From contig NZ_RKRE01000002.1 of assembly GCF_003815015.1 (NCBI RefSeq), positions 310,001 through 374,000 of the forward strand: a stretch of 64,000 bases of DNA, read 5' to 3'. The position numbers and the translations under genes are program-made. Under the pieces are notes generated by a model. That model did no database searches and was not told where the DNA came from. It saw only the letters and a list, made by a program, of their open reading frames with translations. Position 1 is the first letter of the stretch; every line of letters begins with the position of its first letter. Below are positions 18,186-26,273 of the stretch, piece after piece. Source of the DNA: Thermodesulfitimonas autotrophica (lineage in GTDB: Bacteria > Bacillota > Desulfotomaculia > Desulfotomaculales > Ammonificaceae).

Positions 18186-18866
18186 TTAACAACCGCAGGC
18201 CGCGGCCGGCCCGGTCTGCTTCTCGGTGAGCGCCCGCCAATCGGCCAAAAAGCGTTCGATTCCGATATCGGTCAGCGGGTGCTTTACCATCTGCTTCAAA
18301 ACCGCAAAAGGAACCGTCGCGATGTGCGCTCCGGCCTTCGCCGCCGCCAGTACGTGAAGCGGGTGCCGGATACTCGCCGCGATGATTTCAGTAGTAAACC
18401 CGTAAAGCCTAAAGATCTCCGCCGTATCGCGGATTACCGCCAGCCCGTCGTGCGAAATATCATCCAGCCGGCCGACGAAGGGGCTGACAAAGGTCGCCCC
18501 GGCCTTCGCCGCGAGCAGCGCCTGGTTGGCCGAAAAAATCAGCGTCACGTTCGTCTTTATTCCCTCCTGAGAAAGCTCCTTTACCGCCTTCAGGCCCTCC
18601 ACCGTCATCGGAATCTTAACGGCGGTGTTCAGTTTCCACGCCGCATAGGTCCGGGCCTCCCGGATCATTTCCGCCGCCGTAGTCCCCAGTACCTCGACGC
18701 TCACCGGACCGGGCACCAGCGCGCAGATCTCCCGGGTCACCGCCGCCACGTCCGCCTGACCGGCCCGCGCCAAGAGCGTTGGGTTAGTGGTTACCCCGTC
18801 GATCACGCCCCACGCAACCGCCTCCTTGATTTCCGCTACTTTTGCCGTATCGAGGAAGATGCGCAT
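18186..18866 (-). CDS. tal: Transaldolase, small MipB/TalC type
   Basis: A 226-residue small-type transaldolase. [16 protein letters not shown], the Schiff-base lysine K84 in [18 protein letters not shown] and SPFVGRLDD are family motifs. The residue equivalent to the Tyr that marks fructose-6-phosphate aldolases is Phe (F130 in SPFVGR), which supports genuine transaldolase activity. The ATG at 18866 follows GGGAGGGAAAAGG; an upstream ATG at 18902 is rejected. As first gene of the operon it can make sedoheptulose-7-phosphate from fructose-6-phosphate and erythrose-4-phosphate, removing the need for sedoheptulose bisphosphatase. The last residues AAACGC are unusually Cys/Ala rich. Confidence 0.94.
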   Translation of the reverse strand: MRIFLDTAKVAEIKEAVAWGVIDGVTTNPTLLARAGQADVAAVTREICALVPGPVSVEVLGTTAAEMIREARTYAAWKLNTAVKIPMTVEGLKAVKELSQEGIKTNVTLIFSANQALLAAKAGATFVSPFVGRLDDISHDGLAVIRDTAEIFRLYGFTTEIIAASIRHPLHVLAAAKAGAHIATVPFAVLKQMVKHPLTDIGIERFLADWRALTEKQTGPAAACGC

Positions 18867-18884
18867 TCCTTTTCCCTCCCTGAA

Positions 18885-18917
18885 GCAAATTTGCAACCCC
18901 ACCGGGTCACCTTGACC
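18885..18917 (-). promoter_or_regulatory. Two small palindromes in the leader of the Calvin operon
   Basis: GCAAATTTGC (18885-18894) is a perfect ten-base palindrome. GGTCA-CCT-TGACC (18905-18917) is a perfect inverted repeat with a three-base centre. Both lie 19-51 bases upstream of the transaldolase start codon. They could be operators or part of the leader RNA. No convincing -35/-10 pair is visible nearby. Confidence 0.35.
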
Positions 18918-18990
18918 TTAGCTTACGGCGCCACCGGGCACCGGCTCAACGAAACCGTCACCAAACGTCGCTAAGCTCTCCTTTGTCCCG

Positions 18991-19045
18991 CCTAACCGCT
19001 ACCCGTTTAAAACGCCTAACCGTTCAGCGGCCATAAATAACCGGT
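18991..19045 (-). promoter_or_regulatory. Triple direct repeat resembling LytTR binding sites upstream of the Calvin operon
   Basis: On the minus strand three related nine-base words occur: ACCGGTTAT (19037-19045), ACGGTTAGG (19015-19023) and GCGGTTAGG (18991-18999). The GGTTA cores are 21 bases apart between the first two, the spacing typical of LytTR/AgrA paired sites, and 24 bases apart between the second and third. They lie 125-180 bases upstream of tal. The only LytTR gene seen in the window lies within this operon. Binding is inferred from word and spacing similarity only. The rest of 18918-19252 shows no gene that I can support. Confidence 0.5.
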
Positions 19046-19252
19046 TACCCGAAGGCGCGCGAAACACCGCGGCCACCGGCGCCACCGCGAAAGGCCGCCC
19101 GCAACGGGAAGGCGAACTACCGGCTTTTGCTCCAAAAGGGAAAGGCCACCCCAACCGCCGGAGAAACGGCATTACGAAACCTTCGGGGTAGCCGCTTTGA
19201 AGGGTTAACTGTGGAGGGGATAGAAGTTATGGCGGGGCGCCTGCTGAAAGCC

Positions 19253-19996
19253 TCACCGCACCCCGAAAAGCCCCAGCGTAGCGCTGTATACGCGCTTGTC
19301 GTACTCGCTTTCTTTACCCAAGGTTTCATCGGCGTGGCGGGTGTAAAAGAGCCAGTGGCCGGGATGAGCCAGCGTAAACTTTACCTTTCCCGCCGCATCG
19401 GTTTGTCTCACCAGGGCCCAGCCCTCTTTCTCCCGGAGGCTCCACGTGGCCTTCACCTCCGCCCCGGCCAGCGGCCGGCCCCGGTAACGCACCTCCAGGA
19501 GCGCCGCGTCGCCCACCCGGAAAACGCCCGGCGCCAGCACCAGTTCCAGGTCGTGATCCAGGCACGCAACCCCCGGCGGCCGGACCACGCCGCAACCTTC
19601 GCAGAAGTGTCCCACCTGCACGTAAGTCTTGGCGTACTGGTAATAGTAGCCCACTTCGCGGGCGTCAGGGTAGTCCCGGCGGGTGCCCCGGCGGTAAAAG
19701 CCGTCTTTGGCAACCGCTACCGGCCCCACGTCGTTTTCCACCGTCACCGCCCAGAAGCCGTCCTGATCGGGCGTAAAACGGGCGAAGTGAAAGGTGTTGT
19801 CTCCCGGTCCTAAAGATGCGGCTATCCGCCTGCCGTCCGGCGCCACCGCCCAGGCCGCAAGGCGGTTCACGTCCGCCAGGCCGTCCGGCCGGCCCGCGTG
19901 CCCGTAAAAGACGCGGCAGCGCGCCTCGCGCCCCTCATGCACGTGCGACGCCTCCGGCAAAACCCAGATCTCGTGACCCTGAACAACTTTGAGCAT
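19253..19996 (-). CDS. DUF4198-like protein, possible metal-uptake accessory
   Basis: A 247-residue protein starting HEIWVLPEASHVHEG, the typical start of DUF4198 (NikM-like) proteins, followed by beta-rich segments and a second Ig-like half (LVLAPGVFRVGDAALLEVRYRGRPLAGAEV) ending in GHWLFYTRHAD. A CEGC motif lies near residue 138. No signal peptide is visible, which is unusual because relatives are normally exported or linked to nickel/cobalt transporters. The ATG at 19996 follows GAGGTGCTGTTTT. It lies downstream of a Nik/Opp-type importer on the same strand, which supports a metal-related role, but the 160-base gap and the pseudogene in between make co-transcription uncertain. Confidence 0.6.
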   Translation of the reverse strand: MLKVVQGHEIWVLPEASHVHEGREARCRVFYGHAGRPDGLADVNRLAAWAVAPDGRRIAASLGPGDNTFHFARFTPDQDGFWAVTVENDVGPVAVAKDGFYRRGTRRDYPDAREVGYYYQYAKTYVQVGHFCEGCGVVRPPGVACLDHDLELVLAPGVFRVGDAALLEVRYRGRPLAGAEVKATWSLREKEGWALVRQTDAAGKVKFTLAHPGHWLFYTRHADETLGKESEYDKRVYSATLGLFGVR

Positions 19997-20154
19997 AAAA
20001 CAGCACCTCACTTTTGCTCCGGTAAAACCCTACACATCATCGATCATTTACCTTTTCCCGCTTGAAGCTAGTAAAAAATTTTTTGAAGCGCCTCGCGGTA
20101 AATACCACCCTTTATTCCTGTTGTCATCATCAATTACAACCGACCCGAAACACT

Positions 20155-20440
20155 TCAAACCGATACCCAACATCGAAGTACGCGACTTGCGTGAGGAACT
20201 TGCTCTTTGAGCCAGGCATTGGCCGGGGCCGGCTCCAGGGCGGTCACCCTCCCCGCCCGGCGATCAAGGGGAAGGGTGAAGACACCCGTACCGGTACCGA
20301 TGTCCAGCACTTCCATCCCCGGCTGCAGGCCCCCCTGCCCCTCCAGCCAGGACAACACCCTGTCCATTCGTCTTCTGGTGCGCTCCTGGCCGGACCAGCG
20401 TTCAAACCGCCCGGCCAGCCGGTTTCAGTAGTCCAGGGAA
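20155..20440 (-). pseudogene. Decayed SAM-dependent methyltransferase
   Basis: The minus-strand frame reads LGSLDY-stop-NRLAGRFERW, then RMDRVLSWLEGQGG and the SAM-binding motif EVLDIGTGTGVFTLPL. A TGA stands where the family normally has Trp (DYWN). The 3' part ends after about 25 further residues, long before the length of a complete enzyme. It therefore has both a nonsense change and a missing C-terminal half. It is close to, but clearly different from, the intact methyltransferase at 21653-22417. The bases between it and the DUF4198 gene (19997-20154) are AT-rich and show nothing else. Confidence 0.7.
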
Positions 20441-20470
20441 CCCAAGTCGCGGCGACGCCGGGCGTGTTTC

Positions 20471-21430
20471 CTACCGCAAAAGGATCACCAATCCCAGGGC
20501 CTGAAACGTTGCGAATTCCCGCACCAGCAACACTGCCAGACTCACCTCCATTCCCAGTTTAGGTCCGAAAATAGAGACATTGGTGGGCAAACCATGGCTC
20601 CAGAATTCATACAGGTAATGCAGTACCGAAGTAACCAGCAACGCGGTGACTGCCTCCGCCGGAGTGACCAGACCGGCCTGCAGGATGGGGCCGAGGGTGC
20701 CTATGGCGGCAATCATGCTCAGCACACCGGTAGTAATAACGAAGAGCACAGGGCCCGGCAGACCCAGGTAACCTAAGATGGGGTCAACCTGCCGCATTAT
20801 CTGGCCGACAAGCTCCGTATGCAGCATGATCAACACCAGAAAGGTGACGGGCATGAAAACCACGGCCAGGCGGCAAAAAGCGGGAATGGTCCGCCGCGCC
20901 GCTTTCGTCAGCTTGTCCCGCCAGGATGTATGAACTGCTTCCCGGCTTTGTTCACCCCCTTTCTGAGCCTGACCCGGCCGCGGCAAAAGCAGCCTGCCCA
21001 GCAGCAACCCCACAGCGCCGACCGTCAGACTTATACCAAGGTAAATTGTCAGGTATACGGCTCCAGTGAGGCACCCCAGGGATGCAATAACCGCCGGGCT
21101 GAAGAAAAAAATCGTGAAATACAGCCCGGTGGGAAGCGCGGAAACCAGAAAAGAAACTACCACCTCACGGGCCCCGACTACCCCGGTATTTTTCAGCCCA
21201 GCCAGCATGGTGTAGGCGGCAATCCGGTCGACCAGGCATAAGGTGAGGGAGGTGGCACAGCCCACAGGCAAATGGCCCAACTGCGCTAGGGGGTACATTA
21301 CCCGGCCTAGCCGCCGTAGAAAAACAGTATTTTGAAACAGATTGCCCAAAAAACAACCCAACAGCATGGAAGGCAATACATTCTTCCACAGCTTCAGCAC
21401 ATCGGGCAGAACATCTGAAATGAGCTGCAC
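20471..21430 (-). CDS. Nucleoside-recognition (Gate) domain membrane protein
   Basis: A 319-residue integral membrane protein with about eight hydrophobic segments. The halves around residues 15-140 and 190-315 look like the Gate/nucleoside-recognition fold found in FeoB C-termini and spore maturation proteins SpmA/B; sequences such as SMLLGCFLGNLFQNTVFLRRLG and GPVLFVITTGVLSMIAAIG fit that group. The GTG at 21430 follows AAAGGTGGGGATG. Substrate unknown. It follows the methyltransferase and Nik/Opp genes on the same strand after a 220-base gap without another gene, so it may belong to the same transport unit. The region 21431-21652 shows nothing else. Confidence 0.65.
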   Translation of the reverse strand: MQLISDVLPDVLKLWKNVLPSMLLGCFLGNLFQNTVFLRRLGRVMYPLAQLGHLPVGCATSLTLCLVDRIAAYTMLAGLKNTGVVGAREVVVSFLVSALPTGLYFTIFFFSPAVIASLGCLTGAVYLTIYLGISLTVGAVGLLLGRLLLPRPGQAQKGGEQSREAVHTSWRDKLTKAARRTIPAFCRLAVVFMPVTFLVLIMLHTELVGQIMRQVDPILGYLGLPGPVLFVITTGVLSMIAAIGTLGPILQAGLVTPAEAVTALLVTSVLHYLYEFWSHGLPTNVSIFGPKLGMEVSLAVLLVREFATFQALGLVILLR

Positions 21431-21652
21431 CTGTCATCCCCACCTTTCCATAGGACCGGCAGGAGTTCAAAACCACTCCGGCTTCCTGCCCGCTACCAGG
21501 TATCGCTGGCGGTTTTTCCTTCAAAGCCGTTCCTGCCAGCCCGTTCAACCCCTATCAATTCGTCTTCCGAGCACCGTGGGCCGGCACGTATCTTCAGAGC
21601 GGAGGTACCTGAGACATCCCGCAATAACAATTTGCGTTAACTGGCCATGGGT

Positions 21653-22417
21653 TCAATGAGGGCAATCAGTCGCCATAAGTAAAAACTCCTCTCCGCGGAA
21701 ATAACCATACTTGAGGTACCCCAAAAACGTATCCCAGCGCGGAATGTCTACCTTCGTTACCTCCACCCGGAACCCCAGGCCTCTAAGTATCTCGATGTCT
21801 GCCTCAGGACGCTTCTTTTGCCTCATCGGCAGGTATTTTTCCATCTGCCGGTGCCCCCGCCCGGCCCAGGGATTTCTTCTTTCTGTTAAAAGGATAAGTA
21901 ACTGGGCAAAAAAACGCCATGCTTTTTTGTATAACGGCATCGTTTTGCCCCAGTTGCTGTCAATAATGATCAGTTTTCCCCCCGGTCGCAAAACTCTTTT
22001 CCACTCCGCCATCGCTTTTTCCGGATCAGGTAACGACCAAACGACGTGCCTGTTAATAACGGCATCAAAAGAATTATTTTTAAAAGGTAATACCTCCGCG
22101 TCACCGACCCGGAATTCTACAGCAAGATTCAACTTTTTTGCCTTCTCCCTGGCTTTCTGCACCATTTGCTCAGCAATATCTACACCCGTCACCCTGTGCC
22201 CTAATTCCGCCAGGAGCAGTGCAACGACCCCGGTACCCGTTCCCACATCCAGGATTTCAAGCCTTTTATCCCCCAGTACCCCTTTTAGAAGGCCAATCCA
22301 GGCGTCTTTTTCTCTTGCGGTATGAATGCCGTGTCCCGGTGACCTGTCAAAGGTATCCGCTCTGCGGTTCCACCTTTGCCTTATCATTTCCTTTATTTGC
22401 GCGTTTTGAACCGTCAT
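21653..22417 (-). CDS. Class I SAM-dependent methyltransferase
   Basis: A 254-residue Rossmann methyltransferase. SAM motif I is LEILDVGTGTGVVALLLAELG, the acidic loop is VTGVDIAEQM, FRVGDAEVLPFKNNSFDAV gives motifs II-III, and VLRPGGKLIIID motif IV follows. The closest general families are UbiE/Coq5-type enzymes. The ATG at 22417 has GGGGGAG about seven bases upstream and is preferred to the ATG at 22423. The gene follows nikE with 32 bases between them and no terminator, which ties it to the importer. Methyltransferases linked to such importers can act on small metal chelators or on tetrapyrroles; the substrate here is unknown. Confidence 0.85.
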   Translation of the reverse strand: MTVQNAQIKEMIRQRWNRRADTFDRSPGHGIHTAREKDAWIGLLKGVLGDKRLEILDVGTGTGVVALLLAELGHRVTGVDIAEQMVQKAREKAKKLNLAVEFRVGDAEVLPFKNNSFDAVINRHVVWSLPDPEKAMAEWKRVLRPGGKLIIIDSNWGKTMPLYKKAWRFFAQLLILLTERRNPWAGRGHRQMEKYLPMRQKKRPEADIEILRGLGFRVEVTKVDIPRWDTFLGYLKYGYFRGEEFLLMATDCPH

Positions 22418-22449
22418 AACCATCTCCCCCCTTAAGACCGCTGTTAAGA

Positions 22450-23451
22450 TTAAAGAAAGCAAACTTTCCCCGTCACATTCGCCTGGACAGGAACAAGATC
22501 TTTAAAGCGGTGGCAGGCTACCTGGTGGTCAGGAGCCGAGGCCACCAGCGGGGGTTCTTCCTCCCGGCAAATTTTTTCTGCGTGCGGGCAACGGTCTTGA
22601 AACGAGCAACCACCAGCTTTTTCAAGGTTAACTTCAGGTGATACATGATTAAGGCTCGCTACCCTCCCCGTTCTCCCGGCTTCAGGGTCAGGAACCAATA
22701 TGGCGCCTAATAAAGCTTGGGTATAGGGATGCCGGGGACTGCCAAAGATACTCTCCGTTTTCCCTTCTTCAACGATTTTCCCCCGGTACATTACCGCAAT
22801 CCGGTCACTCATCCAGCGGGCGACGTTCAGGTCGTGAGAAATAAAAACGCAGGCGAATTGAAACCGGCGCTGCAGCTTCTTTAAAAGAGTAAGTACCTGA
22901 GCCTGAACGGATACATCCAGCGAAGAAGTTGGTTCGTCAGCTACAATGAGTTCCGGCTGAAGAGCGAGTACCCGCGCCAGTGCCACTCTCTGGAGTTGCC
23001 CGCCGCTAAGTTCAAAGGGATACCGGTTTAGGTGTTCCGGGTGCAACCCAACAGTTTCAATTAACTCTAAAACCCGGTCGATAATTTCCCTGCTCCGGGC
23101 CAACCGGTTAAGTTTAAAAGGTTCGGCCAGACTATCCCTGATCTTCCAGCGAGGGTTAAAGGCCCTATCGGGGTCCTGAAAAATGATCTGGATTTTCGGC
23201 CTCAACTTTCTCAATTTCCGGGGGTCTAGCCGTGCAAGCTCTATCCCGCTAAAAAGAATCCGACCGGCGGTGGGTTCTATAAGCCTCACAATCATCTTCC
23301 CAACCGTGGTTTTGCCGCAACCGCTCTCGCCCACCAGGCCCAGGGTTTGTCCTTTATGAACCCTAAAAGAAACTCCTCTAACCACTTCTATAGATCTCCG
23401 GCGAAAAATCCCGCTCGTAAAAACTTTTCTAATCCCCACCACCTCAAGCAT
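22450..23451 (-). CDS. Oligopeptide/nickel-type ABC transporter ATPase, OppF/NikE-like
   Basis: A 333-residue ATPase. Walker A is [15 protein letters not shown], the signature is LSGGQLQR, Walker B is [13 protein letters not shown], and the C-terminal oligopeptide-ABC extension carries the Cys cluster [14 protein letters not shown], typical of OppD/DppF proteins. It overlaps the upstream ATPase gene by eight bases. It powers import of a peptide, nickel or metal-chelate ligand together with the adjacent permeases and binding protein. Confidence 0.92.
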   Translation of the reverse strand: MLEVVGIRKVFTSGIFRRRSIEVVRGVSFRVHKGQTLGLVGESGCGKTTVGKMIVRLIEPTAGRILFSGIELARLDPRKLRKLRPKIQIIFQDPDRAFNPRWKIRDSLAEPFKLNRLARSREIIDRVLELIETVGLHPEHLNRYPFELSGGQLQRVALARVLALQPELIVADEPTSSLDVSVQAQVLTLLKKLQRRFQFACVFISHDLNVARWMSDRIAVMYRGKIVEEGKTESIFGSPRHPYTQALLGAILVPDPEAGRTGRVASLNHVSPEVNLEKAGGCSFQDRCPHAEKICREEEPPLVASAPDHQVACHRFKDLVPVQANVTGKVCFL

Positions 23452-24382
23452 AAAAACACCTCACCTCATGGTCTAAACCTATCCTCTGCATCAAAGGAGG
23501 TTCATGTGCGCATTTTTTGCGCGCCTTCTTACAGCGGGGGTGAAAACTACAGCCCGACGGCAGGTTTATCAAGGAAGGGCTGAAACCCTTGGTGGCTATA
23601 AGTCCATTACTGGGATGAGAATCCAGCAGCGCGCGAGTGTAAGGATGCCGCGGATTTTTAAATACTTCTCCGGTACGACCGTACTCGACGATTTTACCGG
23701 CGTACATTACGGCCAGGCGGTCCGTCAGTGCTGCAGCCACCCCCAGATCATGGGTAATTAGCAACATCGAGCGGGTTGGGTGAACACCCTTTATTACCGC
23801 ATGCAGCAATTCCACAATCTGTGCCTGAATGGTAACATCCAGCCCCTTGGTAGGTTCGTCAGCAATAAGCAGGGAAGGAGCGCAGGCGAGACCGATGGCA
23901 ATCATGGCCCGCTGCCGCATTCCTCCACTTAATTCATGGGGGTAACTGCGGATCCACTTCACCGGGATACCCGTCAGTTCCAGAAGTTCTCCTGCCCTCT
24001 GCCAGGCTGCTTTTCTCTTCAGTCCCCGGTGTTCCCGAAGCACTTCCGCAATCTGTTCGCCAATGCTCAAGGTTGGGTTTAAGGAACTCAAAGGATTTTG
24101 AAATATCATTGATACCTGTCGTCCCCGGACCTTCCGCATCTCTTCCTCCGACAACGCCAGAAGGTTTTGTCCCCGGTATAAAACCTCACCACTTACCGCA
24201 GCAGTTTTGGGAAGCAGACGGGTTATTGCCAGTCCTAATACGGTTTTCCCGGAACCGGTCTCACCCACAAGCCCGAGTATTTCCCCGGGAGATAACTCCA
24301 GATCCACCCCGTCTGCCGCTTTAACAAATCCGTCCGCTGATTTGAAGTAAACCCGAAGGTTGGTAATTTTCAGGAGCACCAC
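23444..24382 (-). CDS. Oligopeptide/nickel-type ABC transporter ATPase, OppD/NikD-like
   Basis: A 312-residue ATPase with Walker A GETGSGKT, signature [16 protein letters not shown], Walker [13 protein letters not shown] and the family's Cys-containing C-terminus [16 protein letters not shown]. The start is a GTG at 24382 after GGAGGAGGTTAT. It is the partner of the second ATPase and overlaps it. The gap to the permease gene is 15 bases. Confidence 0.92.
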   Translation of the reverse strand: MVLLKITNLRVYFKSADGFVKAADGVDLELSPGEILGLVGETGSGKTVLGLAITRLLPKTAAVSGEVLYRGQNLLALSEEEMRKVRGRQVSMIFQNPLSSLNPTLSIGEQIAEVLREHRGLKRKAAWQRAGELLELTGIPVKWIRSYPHELSGGMRQRAMIAIGLACAPSLLIADEPTKGLDVTIQAQIVELLHAVIKGVHPTRSMLLITHDLGVAAALTDRLAVMYAGKIVEYGRTGEVFKNPRHPYTRALLDSHPSNGLIATKGFSPSLINLPSGCSFHPRCKKARKKCAHEPPLMQRIGLDHEVRCFYA

Positions 24383-24397
24383 ATAACCTCCTCCCTG

Positions 24398-25258
24398 CTA
24401 CACATTCAGCACTTCCCGTGCCCGCGGATCTAAAACATCCCTCAAACCTTCACCCAGGAGATTGAAGGAGAGAACGGACAAAGTTATAGCCAGCCCCGGG
24501 AAAATCATCACGTGTGGATGCGTAAAGATGAACTGTTTGCCCTCGCTTAACATGGCGCCCCATTCCGGCGTAGGAGCCTGTACACCCAGACCCAGGAAGC
24601 TTAATGCAGCAATAGACAGGATTGTATGGCTAACGTGAAGAGTAGCCAGAACGAGTAAAGGAGGAAAAGCGTTAGGTACGATGTGCCGCATAATTATGTA
24701 CATGTTGCTCCCCCCGAGGATCTTAGCGGCATCGATGAACCCCTGCTCTTTGATGGACAGCACAAGACCCCGAGATACCCTCGTGTAGCTAACCCAGCCG
24801 AGGACAACCAGAGCAAGAATAAGATTTTGAATGGAAGGACCCAGAACCCCCACTATACAAAGCGCCAGGATGATATTAGGGAAAGCCAGCAAGATATCTA
24901 CAACACGCATGATCAACTCGTCTACCAAACCCCCAAAATATCCAGCAATGGATCCAACCATCAGACCCAGAAGCAGGTTAATTGATACCACTACCAGCGC
25001 GAGAAACAAGGAGTACCTGGTTCCAAAAACGACTCTGCTGAAAATGTCTCTTCCAAAGCCGTCTGTACCCATCAGGTGGTACTCGCCGGGGGGCAGGAGG
25101 CGTTCTTCCACCTTTACATCATCAGGGTTATACGGAGCAATAAAGGGAGCAAACACAGCCAGTACCATGAAGCTAAATATTAAGATACTGCCTGTTAGTA
25201 GCATCTTTTTTCCCCTGGTTACTTCCAGAATGTACAAGTAATTAACCCCTCCCCTCAT
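24398..25258 (-). CDS. ABC transporter permease, DppC/NikC-like
   Basis: A permease with about six membrane segments, the N-terminal DppC signature region HLMGTDGFGRDIFSRVVFGTRYSL and the EAA loop DAAKILGGSNMYIIMRHIVPN. The open frame starts at ATG 25258, 17 bases inside the upstream permease. A TTG at 25237, eight bases after GGGGAGGGG and just after the upstream stop, is an equally plausible start. Confidence 0.92.
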   Translation of the reverse strand: MRGGVNYLYILEVTRGKKMLLTGSILIFSFMVLAVFAPFIAPYNPDDVKVEERLLPPGEYHLMGTDGFGRDIFSRVVFGTRYSLFLALVVVSINLLLGLMVGSIAGYFGGLVDELIMRVVDILLAFPNIILALCIVGVLGPSIQNLILALVVLGWVSYTRVSRGLVLSIKEQGFIDAAKILGGSNMYIIMRHIVPNAFPPLLVLATLHVSHTILSIAALSFLGLGVQAPTPEWGAMLSEGKQFIFTHPHVMIFPGLAITLSVLSFNLLGEGLRDVLDPRAREVLNV

Positions 25259-26189
25259 ATCTTACCCGCGGGTCCAGGTAAACATATAGAATATCCACCA
25301 GTAGATTAATCAGTACATATATCGCGGCAATGATTAGAACAAATCCCTGAATAACGGGATAATCGCGGGCGTATATAGAATCAACGAAAAACTTACCTAT
25401 GCCGGGCCAGGAGAATACGGTTTCGACTATCACTGCTCCAGCTAACAAGTGCCCCAGCTGTATACCGAGGATGGTTATAACCGGGATCAGGGCGTTTTTT
25501 AAAGCGTGCTTCCAGACGATGATTACCTCTCTGAGACCTTTTGCCTTTGCGGTTGTGATATAGTCAAGGTTTAGCACCTCTAGCATGTTGGCCCTCACGA
25601 ATCGCACCAGGGATGCAGTAATCCCTACGGCAAGCGTAACGACTGGTAAAACCAGATGCCTTATGGTACCGTAGCCAAAGCAGGGCAACCACCCCAGGGC
25701 CAGCGAAAAGCACAGCATCAACATCAACCCAAGCCAAAACTCGGGAATGGATACCCCTGCTAAAGACACAACCCGGATTATGTGATCGAAAAGTGAATTG
25801 GGTTTTGTAGCGGCAAAAACCCCTATTGGGAGTCCAATGATCACCGAAAGGGCCATTGCAGCTCCGGCCAGTTGAAAAGTAGCACCAAACCTGGCCGTGA
25901 ACTCTTCCAATACGGGTTCCCCCGTCCTGAGAGAAACACCTAATTTACCGTGGGTGAGTAAATACAACCATTGTAAGCATTGGACAAGAAAGGGCCGGTT
26001 CAAATCGTGCCGTTTCATAAATAGTTCTATCTCGTCGTAGGTGGGATCCAGCCCGCTCTGCTGTCTGAGAATAGTTTCAGCCGGGTTTCCCGGAGCAGAG
26101 AAAAGAAGGGAAAAAGAAAGAAACGACGCGATCAGCATTACAAAAACGGCTGATACCAACCTGTGGATGAGCAGTGTTCTCATAACCAT
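25242..26189 (-). CDS. ABC transporter permease, DppB/NikB-like
   Basis: A 315-residue permease with an N-terminal membrane segment, the large loop ending DLNRPFLVQCLQWL and about five more membrane segments. The EAA-type loop ITTAKAKGLREVIIVWKHALKN and the C-terminal YARDYPVIQG are typical of DppB/NikB. It follows the binding-protein gene after an 84-base spacer that contains a perfect hairpin. Confidence 0.92.
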   Translation of the reverse strand: MVMRTLLIHRLVSAVFVMLIASFLSFSLLFSAPGNPAETILRQQSGLDPTYDEIELFMKRHDLNRPFLVQCLQWLYLLTHGKLGVSLRTGEPVLEEFTARFGATFQLAGAAMALSVIIGLPIGVFAATKPNSLFDHIIRVVSLAGVSIPEFWLGLMLMLCFSLALGWLPCFGYGTIRHLVLPVVTLAVGITASLVRFVRANMLEVLNLDYITTAKAKGLREVIIVWKHALKNALIPVITILGIQLGHLLAGAVIVETVFSWPGIGKFFVDSIYARDYPVIQGFVLIIAAIYVLINLLVDILYVYLDPRVRYEGRG

Positions 26190-26201
26190 GTTTCCTTTCT
26201 T

Positions 26202-26235
26202 CCGTGCCGGGCCGGTTTTCCCCGGCCCGGCACGG
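26202..26235 (-). other. Intercistronic hairpin between binding protein and permease genes
   Basis: CCGTGCCGGGCCGG (26202-26215) and CCGGCCCGGCACGG (26222-26235) are perfect inverted copies separated by six bases, giving a 14-base-pair GC stem. No T tract follows in the minus-strand direction, so it looks like an mRNA stabiliser or partial attenuator rather than a full terminator. Such elements commonly let the binding protein be made in excess over the membrane subunits. Confidence 0.75.
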
Positions 26236-26273
26236 ACTTGAAACGTCTATCGTGGTCCGCTTATTTAACTTCC

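Noticed and set aside
18186-18866. Fructose-6-phosphate aldolase instead of transaldolase
   Set aside because: The active-site Tyr typical of the aldolase is Phe here and the context is a pentose-phosphate regenerating operon.
18279-19813. Long plus-strand open frames opposite transaldolase and the DUF4198 gene
   Set aside because: They lack homology and ribosome sites and mirror the codon pattern of real minus-strand genes.
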